NCBI GenBank assembly: GCA_036785705.1
Contig: JAWUZG010000135.1
Span: 4,626,638 to 4,690,637 of the forward strand
Direction of reading: 5' to 3'
Length of the DNA: 64,000 bases
Origin: Acanthornis magna
Taxonomy: Eukaryota; Chordata; Aves; Passeriformes; Acanthizidae
Shown here one piece after another: positions 25,401 to 38,900 of the stretch (position 1 is its first letter; every line of letters starts with the position of its first letter). The translations under genes were made by a program, and so were the position numbers. A model generated the notes under the pieces. It worked only from the letters and a program-made list of their open reading frames with translations, ran no database searches and had not been told where the DNA came from.

Positions 25401-27084
25401 GCTACCAAAAGTACTTACAAATAAACATTGTGCTTTAAATTCCTGTTATTTTTACGACAAGATTAAATAGAATTTACTTCAGACAAAACATGAGTGAGAA
25501 AGAAGATATGCCAGAAGATGCCCAAGGTGCTAGCATATGAGCTTTACAATTTATTTTTTTTTTAAATTTTAAATTATTGGGACGATCGGGCAAACACTCA
25601 ACTTCTCCTAGAGTCCTTTGGATATGACTTGGCAAGATCACAGTCAGGGCTGCCACCCCCTTTCTCTGTTGATTGTGGCTGAGTTAGGAGAAATGGCGTT
25701 GCTTGTTGATATCTTACTTTTGTCCCTTATGTAAGCCCAAGAGAGATCAGAATTCTGGAACCAAGCTTAACCTGAGCCCTCCCTCTCATATGCAATGCGT
25801 CTTGCTGAGGGAGCAGTTTCTGTTCCTTTTAGTTGTATGCATTCATTACTTCATATTTGCATTACTGAAAAGAGCAGCATTTTTGTTGTTTTCTTACATG
25901 CATTGTTAATTTTTAGACTTGGGTTCCCATTCATCAATATTGTTTCTTAAAATAATAACTGAGTGAATTATCCAGTCAGCTTTTACACTTCCAGTGATTG
26001 TGAAATTTGTATTTTATTTGCAACCTTCTCCCAGTATATCTACAAAGGAAAAGGAAATTCCATTAAAATCAAGTTATCACGTGGGAACCCACCTGCTTTT
26101 GCTGAAATATTTGGATTTATTTTGGGGAAATCTAAACAAAATGCTTCAATTTCTGTCAGGTCACAATAAAAGCAAGCAATTCAGTTTGTTAAGAGCATCT
26201 TTCAAGGGAGTGAGTGGTGTAGGCTTGATGCATTGGATTAATTTCTGAAATTACAGATGAGAATCTTCCCTGCACTGCTGCTGTTCTGGAAGAACTTGAA
26301 GGCTTTGTAAGTGTAAATTGTGCCACGCACTATGGTTATTTGACGTTGAACTCATTGTTCATGGTTGGATGCTAAATATGTTTTGCAATGTCATTTCCAT
26401 AAAAGTTTGAAAAGAAGCAAGTCTTCCTTTATTAAGTAATGTTTCCTTCATAAATCCTGCTGACATTTTAGGATTGGAGGAAAAAGTGGAGACAAGTAGC
26501 TTTCAAATTTCCTTCTATCTTAGAATAACACTGTGACCAAGTGCCCAGACTTTCTGGTGAGGTTTGCATGCCTTCCACTGAGTTTTTTACACTGGGGCAG
26601 CAGGTGAAAGGCATCTGGGTTTGTCCTGGGAGAGTTTATAGAAAGTCTTAAAAGGCATTTTATGAAGTTTTACTGAAATTTTAAAAATTTTTTGCATGGC
26701 CCCTACCCAAGTTCATGATTGTGAAATATAATATAGGGATGAACATTCAATCCAGTCTACCTCTCCAATACAGAGGAGATACTAGAAGTTCATTATTTGA
26801 ATGCTTTGGCATGATTTTTGGTTCTGTGTGCTATTTGCCTGGTTTCATTCTGGTTTTCCATATTTCCTTCTTCAAATGTCTCTGTGGATTGTTCTAATGT
26901 AGTTTGGAAGTTGGCAGAGCATTGTCTTAAACCTGAAAGTTTTGGTATAGTGTGACATCCATTGTTTTCCGCTGTCACTAAGAGCAAAGAAATTTTGCTG
27001 AGCTGTGAAACTGCACACTTAAAACCAAGTGCTGCATTTATGTGAAGTTAAACACATTCAATATCAAACTTTGCACAAGATTCA

Positions 27085-27150
27085 GATTTTTCTGTCCTAA
27101 CTTTGCATGAAAAAGATCATCTTTTTCTATCTTAACTTTGCATGAAAGAA
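27085..27150 (+). repeat. Imperfect tandem duplication, about 35 bp, two copies
   Basis: Two consecutive segments share the pattern TTTTTCT-NT-CNTAACTTTGCATGAAA, the first at about 27087-27113 and the second at about 27122-27147. A weaker third copy of the 'aactttgca' word lies just upstream near 27067. This looks like a small local duplication with some divergence. Confidence 0.6.
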
Positions 27151-30100
27151 ATGAAGAAGATTTCTCTGAAGTCTGAAAATATTTGGGTTTGCATTCATTA
27201 ATGTAGTGTCAGTATATAGATGACTTCTGCACTTTCAAAACAGGCTCAACTCCTCCCCCCGCAGTTTCTTTAGGGTGTTTAGAATGATCATGGTTTTTAT
27301 TTCACTGAAGAGACAATACATTTCTTAAAAGGTAGCCATGACATATTGACTCCTTAATCACAGCAATAATTATACATGATTTTTCCATGTATCAGGATCA
27401 GCCTGTTTATTTCTGTGTGAGAAAAATAACTTATGTTTCTATATAGGATTCTTAAATGACGGTAGAAGAAAAAAGCAAAGCTCTGCTGGGAATTGCATCT
27501 ATTATTAAGACTCTCAGAGCATTAAAAGCATTAGAATAATAACCTGTTACAATAAACCAATGATATAGCTAAGCCCTCTCTTCTTGAAGAGGAGAAGTCT
27601 TGATTCATCGTTCAGGTGTAAATATATGTCACAGAAGTCAGTGATTTGGTAAGATATACAGTGATTCTCTGAAATTAATAAAACTTTAAAACAAAGATAT
27701 TTAAGGCAGCAAATCAGGAACTGAAATGCCAGGAGTCATGGGAAAGATGGGCTTGTTCTCATAAATAGTTGGTCTGGACTTTAATGAAACCATTTTATAG
27801 CAGAAACAAAGGAATATTATATTCATTGTGATAAAGATATTATGAGATGAAAAATTTTCTATGCCTACACAGCGTACTTGCTTTCTGATAGCAGCTGTAA
27901 TTTGTGTGGGTTCTATGCAGTCAGTCCATTTTTAAGTCTGTTGCATTATTCCCTATATTACAAAATGCCCATATGTTGTTAGCTTCTACTTTAAGGGAAT
28001 AAAAGTAAAAGCTGTTTCTGCAAAGTCTAGCGTAGAGACTAGGAAGGTGTTTCTGCTGTTTTAAATCAATTATATTTGTCTATAGCACTCAGCATGGCCT
28101 CAAAAATAAAAGTTGTGAGGAGAGGGAGTAGGTTTCTTCACAACTTATCCTGAGCTATGTGTCCTGGAGAATTTTAATTTAGTTGGAAGAAACTGATCAC
28201 ATGACTGAGGGCTCTGGAGCTCTCTGATATGCAGTTCCTCTCAGTCTTAGGGGCAGCAACTATTTCAGCAATAGTCTGCCTTTAAATGTTAAGGTCTGAG
28301 AGATGCACCCATGTTCAAGCAGGTACTATCTTTGTACTGTTGCATTTATCCTTTTGTTGTACTCCCAGTTCCCTGTAGCCTCTGCACTGCTCTTAGGCAC
28401 TGCTTTTGCCTGACTCTGACCCTCCTCCCCTCCAAACACCTGGGAGTATAAAAAAGCCACCATTAGATCCAGCCCACTGTTTGTGTCCGGGGTGTGTTTC
28501 TTGTCAGTGCAGCCAGGGCCACTTCCACTGACAGCCGTGCTTGGAAGAGTTACGGACGGTCAGAAGTGTGGTCTGGCAATGGTTTATTGATAAGAAGGCA
28601 ATGGGGGTGGACAATGGACACTGCTGACATCTTCATTTAGGCATAAGAGCTGCAAGAACATTCTTTGATAGAGGCTGATTTTGAAAACAAACTTGCTCAG
28701 TGAGGAGGTGCTTGGTGAGGCTTCCCATATGAGAAATGTCCATCTTTGGGGTAAACAAGAACATAACAACAAAATAAGCAGTCCAACTGCTGTTTCAGGA
28801 GACTGGTTTATTGATTACTTATGGCAATTGATACTCTAAATGCAGTTAAATTCTGGTGGGCCAAAAGCAATATTTGAGAAAGCTGATCTTCCCACGATTG
28901 ACTGACACATGACATTGAAGCCTGATCCTTGTTTCTGGTTGACTTACAGCTAAGACTTCACCTTGTTTTGTAGCTTCTGTTTAAAACACATCGAGCTTTT
29001 TAATGAGATTTCAGGAAATTATTGTGTTTTTCAGTCATCCCTTTTACTTTCTTTGGTTTTGTAACTTACTGATAATATACTCTTACAAAAAATAGCTGTC
29101 TGCAAATGGTAGATAATGTGAGGGAGATGTAGTGGCCTGTAAACTTTCTTCTAGAGAAATTTAACTCTGAGTTCAAGGCAGTCTGATTGCCGAGAAGATA
29201 AGCTATGGTCAGTGGTGTGTTTATGAGTACAGAGATCTTCCTGCTATGGGAGCACTTGACGAGAAACAGAGAAGGCATGTGAAGAGCTAAACATGCAGCA
29301 AGACTGTTTATATCCTCCTGACTACTTCGCTCCTCTGCCTATGCAGAGATTTCCTAATTTTCTGTCTTTATTCTTCTCCTTGATTTTATGTAGCTTAATC
29401 CAGGATTGCTTAGGGCAATTTGCTCATTATAGTGCAAATGTTTTAGTCTCTCTCTGTTATGAAGCAAGTTCCCTTTACTAAATTATTTTCTCATGTCTGT
29501 GCGTTCTTTGCCCTGCCTCAAGTGGGGACTAAAGGAACAGATGTACTGCATATATACTGCATATCATTTTCATGTCTGCTGCAATATTTCTGTGTTATAG
29601 TGCAGAGAAAGACAGTGTTGTAGAGTAGTAGTTTAAACTTGTCGTAGTTTATCTTGCAAAGAAGAAAACAAATATTAACAAATGCTTTATACTTGTTATT
29701 CTGTAAGTTATCCAGATTTGCTGACTTCTACCTCAGCATTTCTATTTGTATCCTAACTATCATAATATCTTTGCCTTTTTAAAAAAAATACATCCTGTCT
29801 CCCCAGTATGGAATGATTTGCAGTACTTCCTCACACATGTTAGCTAAAATCCCTGAAAGGCAGCTTGGGATAAGGGTCATCTTTTGTAGTGGCAAGAGGC
29901 TGCAGAATTTATCAGCATTCAGTCAAATGGAAAGGACTTTCAGTTCACTGTGGGAAAGAGAAAAGTGCACAATCTTTGGTGAATCTTCCTGTTACTAACT
30001 GATTTTGAAAATATGTTAATTAATGTGATGAATTGTTACTCTTTCCATTTAATAGTTCAATTACAAAAGTCTGCTGAGAGCAGAGAGCAAAGCACACAGG

Positions 30101-30314
30101 TGTTCACCAAGCAGTGTGTGTGTGGTAGCTCGGCAGAGCCAGGGCTGGCCTGTGCAGGTGCCCACACTGTGCCATCTGAAGTGTGTTTGTCACAGGGATC
30201 TCACACCATGTGGAGGGTGTATGCTGTATGTCCTGCTACTGCTGTCAGCAGCTGGATGGCACTTAAAAGGCACAGTCATGGGCATGCCAGAAAGAAAGTT
30301 AGATTGGCATTCAA

Positions 30315-30420
30315 GAGGTTAATTAGAATAGGAAAGAGCAATTAAAGGGACGTGACGATGTCTTCATAAAACTGTAATTGAGCGCTCTTCATTAAACGAT
30401 CTCATTAAATGAGGCAGAGG
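30315..30420. promoter_or_regulatory. Possible conserved enhancer-like segment
   Basis: Within about 105 bases there are five homeodomain-type TAAT/ATTA cores (near 30319, 30339, 30373, 30390 and 30403) and a CRE-like cgtgacg at 30351-30357. Three CpGs sit in otherwise AT-rich DNA. Clusters of this kind are typical of vertebrate developmental conserved non-coding elements. I infer this from composition only; no conservation could be checked. Confidence 0.2.
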
Positions 30421-31543
30421 ATTTGTTGTTGTTGAAATTCTGAACTTGCTGTTAAGATTCTCTAATCAGCTTTCTGAAAGGGGAGTTATTACAATACCAT
30501 AACTTTTGAAACCTTTTATTGTTCTCAAGATACTGCGAGGTGTGTTTTGTGTGGATGTATTTTCCTTGGCATCAAAATGGAGAACTGGAAATAATAATGT
30601 TGCTTGTGTATGAATGTCACGAGTCCATTATTTTTATTTGCCCCACCTATGAGACAAATGAAGGTTTAGCTCCTAGTTTCAGTAATTGCATCCTTGTATT
30701 ATGTATATTGTGTGGTAATGTGGCTGCACATGCAGAATACAAATCAATACCTTAACAGCAAGTAACAGATGGATGGCTCCTGCGAAAGAACTTTGTTGTC
30801 CATTTATTGATCACAGTTATGTTAACAGAGACGTACCATAACTACCAGTGCCAAAATAAACATCAGTTTAAATAGTGGTCCTGTGAGAACAGGATTGTTG
30901 CTGGTTTACTTGGTGAGAGCAGTCTTGTCAACTGCTCGACTGATTCTTAAATTCTCTGAACTTAAACAAAGAGCAGGAATGTTTCAGAGAGATGTTTGTG
31001 TTGTATAAAATACCTTAAATATTGTGAAGAATTAAAGCATTTAAATCACAACAAATAAAACCTCTTATGGAAAAATATTAAGTAAAAAGAGGCACAGTGA
31101 AATGCTGCTGATTTAAAACCAACCAAAAAAGAAGTAATCGTTTTACCTAATGTGATGCTGTTCATATTCCTGCTGTGTATCATTGGCTCAATGATTTCTG
31201 TTGGTTTTCTTTTCTACCTCTGGATATAAGACCCACAGAACTGCAGGGGCACATGGAGAAAGGACAGCAAAACTCAGTCTGCATCAAGTATTTCTGTTGT
31301 AGAAAGTAAGCAAAATGAAAGCAGATGGAAAAGCTTCATATCACTCTAAGTCCCTTACCATGACCCTCGATACTGTGTGCTGCAGCGGTAAACGCCCACA
31401 CAGTGATTCGGTTACTAATTATTTTTGAAGTTATTGATGTCCTTCCAAAATCTTCTAAAGTGATTTACATGTGTGAGTGTGTGACATACATTTCATGGAT
31501 ATGTTTGTGCTCTTGTTTTGTCTCGCTCTCTGTTTTGCACTGT

Positions 31544-31593
31544 GGCCCCAGCTCTGTGACGGCCCCAGCTCTGTGACGGCCCCAGCTCTGTGA
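31544..31593 (+). repeat. 17-bp minisatellite, three copies
   Basis: The unit GGCCCCAGCTCTGTGAC occurs twice perfectly (31544-31560, 31561-31577) and a third time with its last base changed (31578-31593). The near identity of the copies implies recent expansion or ongoing homogenisation. Confidence 0.9.
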
Positions 31594-32060
31594 TTGCCCA
31601 GTGTCAGTTATCTTCTTGCCTCCTCTTGGCACAAAAACAACTTGTTCCCTTTTAGAGGAAGCCCTGGCTACTGAACACAGATATATTGACATCTTTTCCA
31701 CATATCCACCAGGGCCTGCTTTCTACAGAGCAATGTAAATATAACCAACCTGGAACAGCATGAATGCAAGCCAATATATGTCATTTGCTGCCAATTTTTC
31801 TTCTATATTGCAAAAGCAGTTTAGAGGCATCCACAACATACCCTTACTGTAAACAGCATTGCTCTGATTAGTCATAGTAATAAAAGTCCGTTTTTCTTAA
31901 ATGGCGTTTCAGTGAAGTACTAATTAATTCCAAGGATTTGGGAATTCACATTGTGTAGCTTGTGTTTTCTATTACCAACATATGTAATTTATTGTAAAAG
32001 AAAAAAAATACATGAGGGGAAGAAGAGAAAGACATATAACATTTTAAAAGTGACAGGGAA

Positions 32061-32082
32061 GGTAGTAGGTAGTAGGTAGTAG
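32061..32082 (+). repeat. Heptamer tandem repeat GGTAGTA
   Basis: Three tandem copies of GGTAGTA with a trailing G. It is short and likely length-variable. Confidence 0.85.
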
Positions 32083-35000
32083 TCTTTAGTCTCAGACAAC
32101 CTCCTAGACATAAACAAGGAAGGACCCTGTAGGAAATGTGGCTTTTTGCCTCCTGTCAGTAGGAGATTTTGAGATTGCATTGCCTGTGTTTGCTCTTGCC
32201 TTTTGCTCCTGAAGTTCAGAAGATACCATTACCCCTCAGTTGTGTCTTGGCAGCTACACTGGCGGCATTTGTATCCTCACAATTTTGGGAATATGGGACT
32301 ATAGGAGGATAGAAGTGGCCCAGTGTTTTCTTTCCTCTTTTAGCATTTAAACTAATTATCTCTTTTATTTAAGTAAATTACTGAAGAAACTATCCATGTG
32401 TTTACCCAGTTCTTCCATATGCACTGGAAAGCAGCTGTGGCAAATTCAAACAGAAGGCATGGCACATCAGCTCATACCCCTTCCCTCGGACTTAGCTGTT
32501 TTTTGTTTTTGGGGGTTTTTTTTAATGGTTGAATCCTGTCATTCCTTTGAGGATTAGAAAGCTCTCAAAGACCTTCTAACCAGTGTCTTGCTTTTGTTCC
32601 CTTCCTTGTAGGGAGAGCACAGAACATCCCCTTGCCGCATTGGTTGCTGTCCCTTAGATAATGCATAGAAATGATGAGACCCACTGCTCCTGACAGCCTG
32701 CCTTTTTTTGGTGGGGGGGTAGAGCGGGAGGGAGCAGCATTTTTTATCTGTAGATGTAGAGGTGTGTCAGGAAGCTCAAAGAAAATGCACTAGTTTGCAT
32801 GATTTAGCATATGGAGAAGATACCCAGAATTCAGCCTGATGTATAGCTCATATCTGTGAGAGGAAAAGGAAACAAAGCCCAGACTATGATTTGCAACAAC
32901 ACTAATTTATATTGTGAATTATGCTTATGGCTGGCTGAATTTGACTGAGAAATAAGACTGACATTACACATATTCTTTGGTCCTTCTTTATCTTCTGCTG
33001 AGGAGGAGAGAAACAGCCACTCTGTCCTCAAACAGGGATCTTGACTAGGGGAGCCAGAAGCACGCAGCACATAAAAATTGGATAATTGTGCTAAATAGAA
33101 CTTGGAACTTTTTGTTCTGAATGCCCTTGTCAGACTGTCTTTCCTTATACTTGCCAGCTAATTAGCATCTACTGATAGTTATTTTGTTTCAGGGTAATAG
33201 CAAAACTTAATTTGTGCTGTTAATTACTTTTCATCAATTTTCCCATCTTTGAATGGATAGTATATGTACCTATACTATTACTGAACTGAAAAAAACCCTC
33301 CTAGATGAAGTGAAAAAAAAATATTAGCTTGTCTTTTCTCACTAATTTTAATGATTTTTAAGAGAATGAGACTGGATTATGATACATTATATCTTAAGTG
33401 TAAATGCTAATTAAAATTGATTATAAATTCTAGCAAAATCATAAAGGCAGCATGCAGCTCAGAGAATTGTTTTCAAATGAATTCCTGGAATCTTTCTAGA
33501 TGCAATCAAAATGTTTTTAAACATTAATATGTTGGGTTACATAAAGAATTTTTACTTAGTCATTAGCCAGAAAAACAAGTGAAATCTTTATAATATGACC
33601 TATTATTGCTATCTAATGGAAATAATTGTGGAGACAGCATAATGTAACTATGCAATGAGTTCTCTGAAATATATGTTCTGAAAGCTGATGAGATGACAAG
33701 CTGGATAAAATTGCTGTGTAAACACAACTTGGTTATGGAGTGCAGACAACAGTTTCTTTAATTGTAGGTTTTGATTTAGTGGGACTCATACCTTATCTGT
33801 GCTTTTGCTTTCTGATGGATGGAAATGTAGCACTTTCTGAACATTTCTGTTTTGTTAAGGTCTGTCTTACTTCTTTGCTGGCAGAAAGTGAGGAATTGGG
33901 TTTAACTGGGGAGTGGAGAAAGACAGCCAAAGTGACTTTTGTTAGTAGAATCATTACAAAACTTATGGAGGCTTCTGCTGAAGTGTTACCAGGATGCCTC
34001 CTTAAGTCTATTTATGTTGGGCTGTGTAGCTGTGGAAGTTTGTCAGTGTCACTCAGAAGCTGGGGAGCCATTGTGAGAAGAAAGCCACTTGTGCTTTCTT
34101 CTCCCTGTATTTGCAAAACTGTTCTCCAGCTCCACACCTGAAGGGATGCTGATTTCTGTGAAGGCTGAAGAGTCCAGTCCTGTCTATAGTTTACACTTGC
34201 ACAACTCATCAGCACACTCCCTCCCCAGGGACACAACCCTCTCAGACACCAGAGGTGCACCGGGATGGGTGTGTCCCCTCTCTCTGCCTGCCATTAGTGC
34301 AAGTGCAAGGGCACGTCACCCAGGAGGAAGCTCGCTGTGTGTGCTAAGGGGAGCACCAGGCTGTTCACCCATGGCTGCATGCTTTGGCCACTGTCACCAA
34401 TAACCCTTCAGACTCCTGGTGGAAGCTCCTCCCTTGATTTCAGATAGCTCTGAACCAGATACTTGTTTTTTATAGGTACACTTAGTATTGCTACCATCTG
34501 CTTCTAATTTTCCCTAACCCAGTAAAAGATATATGTAACCAGAATTGTCTGTCTGTTTACATTGCAAGTACCAAAGTTAAATAAAGAACAGCACAGCATT
34601 CAAACTTGGCAAAAGGCAAAGCAGGATCTGTCAGTGGGAACAGATTTTGCCTTCCTGATTCATGTGGCAATAGAGCAAAGGTGGCCACCACTCTTTAATG
34701 TACTTATGGTATAACTGTTTTATTAGAACAAGGGAAGCTATTCCTAACACTCATTCACTGGATTTGTCTCTGAGAAAGAGGTTATGATTGTCACAGGAAG
34801 GGTGCCAATAGGTGGGATTGATAGGTGACAGAAGTGTCCCTGAAAGAGCTGTCTGAGCCCTGGTGGGCTCCCTGTGGCTGGTGGAGCTCATGATACCTGG
34901 TCAAGGGGAAGGTGAGAAGCCCTAGGCAAGGGAATGATGCCTCAGTGATCCTGTAGGATGCATTTTGGGTGAGTGATTTGGATTGTTTTGCTATTAGTTG

Positions 35001-35382
35001 TCTAATTCAGCCAAAACTAGTTGAGCAGAGAGGAGGACATTAGATTTCAGTGGTATTTATCCTTCCTAAGAGTGTTACAGCTATTGGATGCTGGTAAAGG
35101 ATTCATGCTTACATTTGTCGGTAAAAATGCAAAACAAAACAGAGAAGCCAGCTCTCGACGTCATGTGTTGTTAATCGGTGGAAATCCTTTCCGCAGGCCA
35201 TTGTGTGTATTAAAACATCATGCAAATTCCTGACAGTGTTCTCTGGAGAATTAGTAAATGAGTGAAAGCATGCTTGGCTTAAGAAAAGCTGTGGCTGTAA
35301 ATGTTTGGAGTACAGAGAGTACTTGAAGGAAGTGTAGTTCCTTCTCTTCCTCTGCCTGTTTCTGAGGCTTTGCCTTAGCCTC

Positions 35383-35930
35383 TGTCATGGTTTAACCCCA
35401 GCCAGCAGCCGAGCCCCAGGCAGCTGCTCGCTCTCTCCCCCACCAGTGGGACTGGGGAGAGAATGGGAAGGGTAAAAATGAGAAAACTCGTGGGTTGAGA
35501 TAAAGACAGTTTAATAGGGAAAGCAAAAGTCAAACACACAAGCAAAGGAAAACAAGGAATTAATTCAGTGTTTCCCAAGGGCCCCATCACAGGTAACAGT
35601 GACTTGGGGAGGCAAAAGCCATCACTTCAGATGTTCCCCTTCTTCCTACTATATCCCCCCTCCCCTGAGCAGGATGTCACATGGTCTGGCATTTCCCTTT
35701 GGTCAGTTTGGGTCACCTGTCCCAGCTGTGTCTCCTCCCATGCACCTCCAGCCTCCTCACCAGCATGGCTGTAGGAAAAGCAGCAAAGACCTTGGCTCTG
35801 TGTATGCCCTGCTCAGCAGTAACAAAAACATCTCTGTATTATCATCACCATGTTCAGCACAAATCTGAAACTGAGCCCCATATGAACCACTGTGAAGAAA
35901 ACCAACTGTACTGCAGCCAAAACCAGCACA
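35383..35930 (-). mobile_element. Solo LTR of an avian endogenous retrovirus
   Basis: The block begins TGTCATGGTTTAACCCCAGC and ends CCAAAACCAGCACA, matching both ends of an LTR family widespread in neoavian birds. Canonical TG...CA termini are kept on both sides. In the sense (minus) direction it starts TGTGCTGGTTTTGGCTG. It carries a TATA-like GATATAGTAG (35645-35655) and then an ATTAAA-type polyadenylation signal (35510-35515). It ends GGTTAAACCATGACA. No gag, pol or env sequence adjoins it, so it is a solo LTR left by recombination. Bases next to the two ends (gcctc versus gtaag) do not form a target duplication. The small open frames inside are incidental. The exact family name is not assigned. 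Confidence 0.82.
35510..35515 (-). terminator. LTR polyadenylation signal ATTAAA
   Basis: In the minus-strand LTR the sequence TATTAAACTGTC precedes the conserved block ending in 'CTCAACCCACGAG'. This is the expected polyadenylation signal position near the R/U5 border of this LTR type. Confidence 0.5.
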
Positions 35931-38900
35931 GTAAGATTCCTCATGGCTCTGTTCTTGTGGTTTTGTTGAGTGCTTTGCCTGATGTATTGCTCACAATCTT
36001 TTTCCTGTATATCTTTGCTTACAGTGTCATGTGTTTGTATATCCAATGATTTCTAGTCCTGAGAAGACAGCTGGTTTTCATTTGTTTAAGTAGGATGATT
36101 TCAGAAAGTAATTTCCAGAAAAACTGTTCCAGAAAAAACTCTTCCAAAGAGTTTGGAAGACTGCTATCAGCAAATACTCTAGACAAGAAAAGAAATATTA
36201 GGAGAACATGCAAGCTCCAACATTTTTTTTCAGGTGCTTTTTCAGGTTGGAAGAGGAAAGCTGGGAACAGAGGGCACTCAAGGGCTCTCTCTTGACACTC
36301 CTTTCCTTCTACAAATGCTCTTATGCTATTCTTGCTTTTACTCTTGCCACAACCGTATCCTCAGTATAAAACTGAACAAAGAGAATTTTCAAATGAATCA
36401 AACTAGAAAGCCTTTTTGAAGTATTTTCCAAGATATCTTGTCCATGCCCTATCACTCAAAAAGAGGTCTTAATTTCATCCTATATTATCACAGAGCTATG
36501 TTAAAAATATTTGTAGGAAGAAAATAGAAATTGTTGCCACCTGGAGCCAGGTAACTATTATTTCACATTCCTCAGGTCTGTGGGAAATATATTGTAATTA
36601 TTTTTTTACTTAATTGATCTATAGTTTCCGTCAATTTCATTTAAGTTTATTAGTCTATATTAAATGTTTTTGAGGAGGAAGATCTCTTTGCTTTCTCTTC
36701 CGATCTTGTGAATGGAGCCATCCAAAAGCACTGCCATTTTCCTCTTAAAAAGACCAACCGAACAAAACAACCCACTCACATTGTAAAACAGACTTAAAAC
36801 TGTCCTAGCAAAAATCTCTTAAAGTGAAGAGTTTCTATCTTTTTACATGTTTAAGCTGGTGACTTAAGTTCACATACAGACTGATACATTTTACCTTTTG
36901 ACACAGAAAGAAGGTAAAATGAATAGCGCCATAGATTAAAGTGCTCTGTGACCAGAGGTAGAGCCAAGATCTTCAGTGACAACCTTTATAATATTGGGCA
37001 ACAAACCACAACAACAGTTGCTATGTCAGGCCCATGAATATGTGTCTGAGTTATAGCACGTTTTTAACAGTTTGCTAGCTTTGATTTCAAGGTGTCAGGC
37101 AATGCTAAAGCCTCTGCATTTCAGTGTGACGTTGCAGTGATTAAACTTCTAGCCTGAATTTGGTTAGCTTCAGCTTCCATTGATGTGAATTCTTATGAGT
37201 TTGTCTGAGGAAAAAGCAAAGAGTATCTTCCACACTGAGTCTATGCACTAACTGCCTCCTTATCGCATCTTAAATAAACTAAACAGATTGTTTGATGTAG
37301 ATGCTTCCAACATGAGTAGTCTCATTAAGATAATTGAAGCTTTCTGTGGGGAAACGATGCACACCTTGCTTGTGCATAAGCCAGTGCTTGCCTGCTGCTG
37401 ACTGGAGAATATGTGTAATGTGTCCCATTTTGTTATGCATTTCCACGGATAAAGAATGCCCTCAAAGTTACAAGTGTGACTTAATGGTGTCCAAGACCTA
37501 TAGAGATGAAAGGAGCTTCCTAGGAAAACAATTTTTCTCTAGATTTTCTGGTGCTGGAGCTATTAGCAGCTGTTTTCAGCAAAGTAGGAGATGATCATGC
37601 TGCAGTCTTTTGCCACTGTGAAGGTGTGAGACTGAAAGATGTGTGAAAGTTTTCTCCCTGGATGTTGACCATGGTCGATATGTGGACCTCCTGTTTGATC
37701 TGCTTAATTTTCAGTTTCCTGGCTGTTTCCTTTGCAGTTTCCTAATTAATTTTGCAATATTCATCCCGACCTTATTGACTGTGCTCCTAGTCTGTGCTGT
37801 GAAAACTCAGCTGAGGAGAAAAGGTAAAAAATAAGCCTTTTGCTATTCATATGCTTCACCCTCATAACCATCTTATCCTAGAAACAAACTGGAAAAGTGG
37901 TCTTTTAGGCCTTCTTTAAGTCAGGTGCAATTTCTTCAGCAAATGTGATTTTTTCTTATGCAATCCTCATCCTGTTCCTTCACTGCTGTGTGTTTCTAAA
38001 GCAAAATGGGCAATGCCCCCTCTGCTGTCCTAGCAGACACATCCTAGTGAGTTGCACTTGCTCCCATTAGCAGATCTACTGATGCCAGTGAGAACGTGTT
38101 GCAAAAAGCAAATGTCTATTTAGCTATTGTTATCTACTTGTTTATAGTCATCATCTAATGCAGCTAACCTTGAAGGATGGCTCTTGACATGACCTTTAGG
38201 GATATTATATTTGATCTGTGTCTAAGAAGCAGTTCAGATAGTTTTGGTTTGGCCTTGGTCTTGAAATAAGGAAAGAGATTCTTCTTTGGAAAAACAATGC
38301 CAATTTGTCAGTAAATACAACTGTTTGTATTGAAAGGACAGTAAGTCACAGTCAGATTTTTGAATCTGTTAAACAAAGTGTGCTGCTTTTGACCTTTTAG
38401 GGTGTAACTGATTTGGGGGTCACAGTGATTCGATGTCAATCATCTTTCATGTGTACCGTGGAATCTCTGGTAAATCTGTTTAATCTATACTGGCTTGAGA
38501 AGAAAGAGAAAACGATCTGCTGAAGCTGATGTGAAAGGTGCATGTGTTGGGAGTGAATGGTGCTCCTTCTCACTAACCAGTCAGCTTGAGGAAGACAAGT
38601 AGCTGTCCCTGTTTCTTGCAGGTCCTTGTAGTGACCCAAGTCCCTCCCTTTGGATGAGGGCACCTGTGCTTTAGGGCTGTATCACTTCCCTGCTGCCAGT
38701 CATCTGGAAGGGAGGAAATGCCTCTCCAGTGTTTTTTCACCCAAGTACACTGTCACTGCACTCCACCTCAGCAAAAGCCAGCACTAACCTGTGCCTTCAT
38801 CCATGTTTTCACTCAATTTGCTGCACAACATATAGGATAATGTATGTGGCATGGAAACTGGGGCACATTTGGTGAAGTTAGGAGTCTGCAGACACTGCTG

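Larger units (their letters stand above)
16267..30314. other. Long repeat-poor non-coding stretch
   Basis: About 14 kb of AT-rich sequence without a recognisable gene, transposon or structural RNA. Minor structures are an (AAAAG)n tract at 19440-19468 and a local imperfect duplication at 27085-27150. The 109-codon frame at 21445-21774 shows no domain and no splice signals that I can defend. The segment around 18340-18440 is rich in ATTTAA/TAAT words, as in many bird intergenic regulatory regions, but this is not proof of function. Confidence 0.5.
30421..35382. other. Non-coding stretch with minor simple repeats
   Basis: No gene is recognised. It includes a three-copy minisatellite at 31544-31593 and a heptamer repeat at 32061-32082. 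A plus-strand frame of 133 codons at 33740-34141 is rich in Leu, Val, Cys and Ser but has no domain I know. GC-richer patches lie near 34130-34400 and 34800-34990. Confidence 0.5.

Noticed and set aside
33740..34141. 133-codon plus-strand frame
   Set aside because: No domain, no start context and no splice support. The Leu/Ser/Cys-rich translation looks random, and frames of this size are expected in 64 kb.
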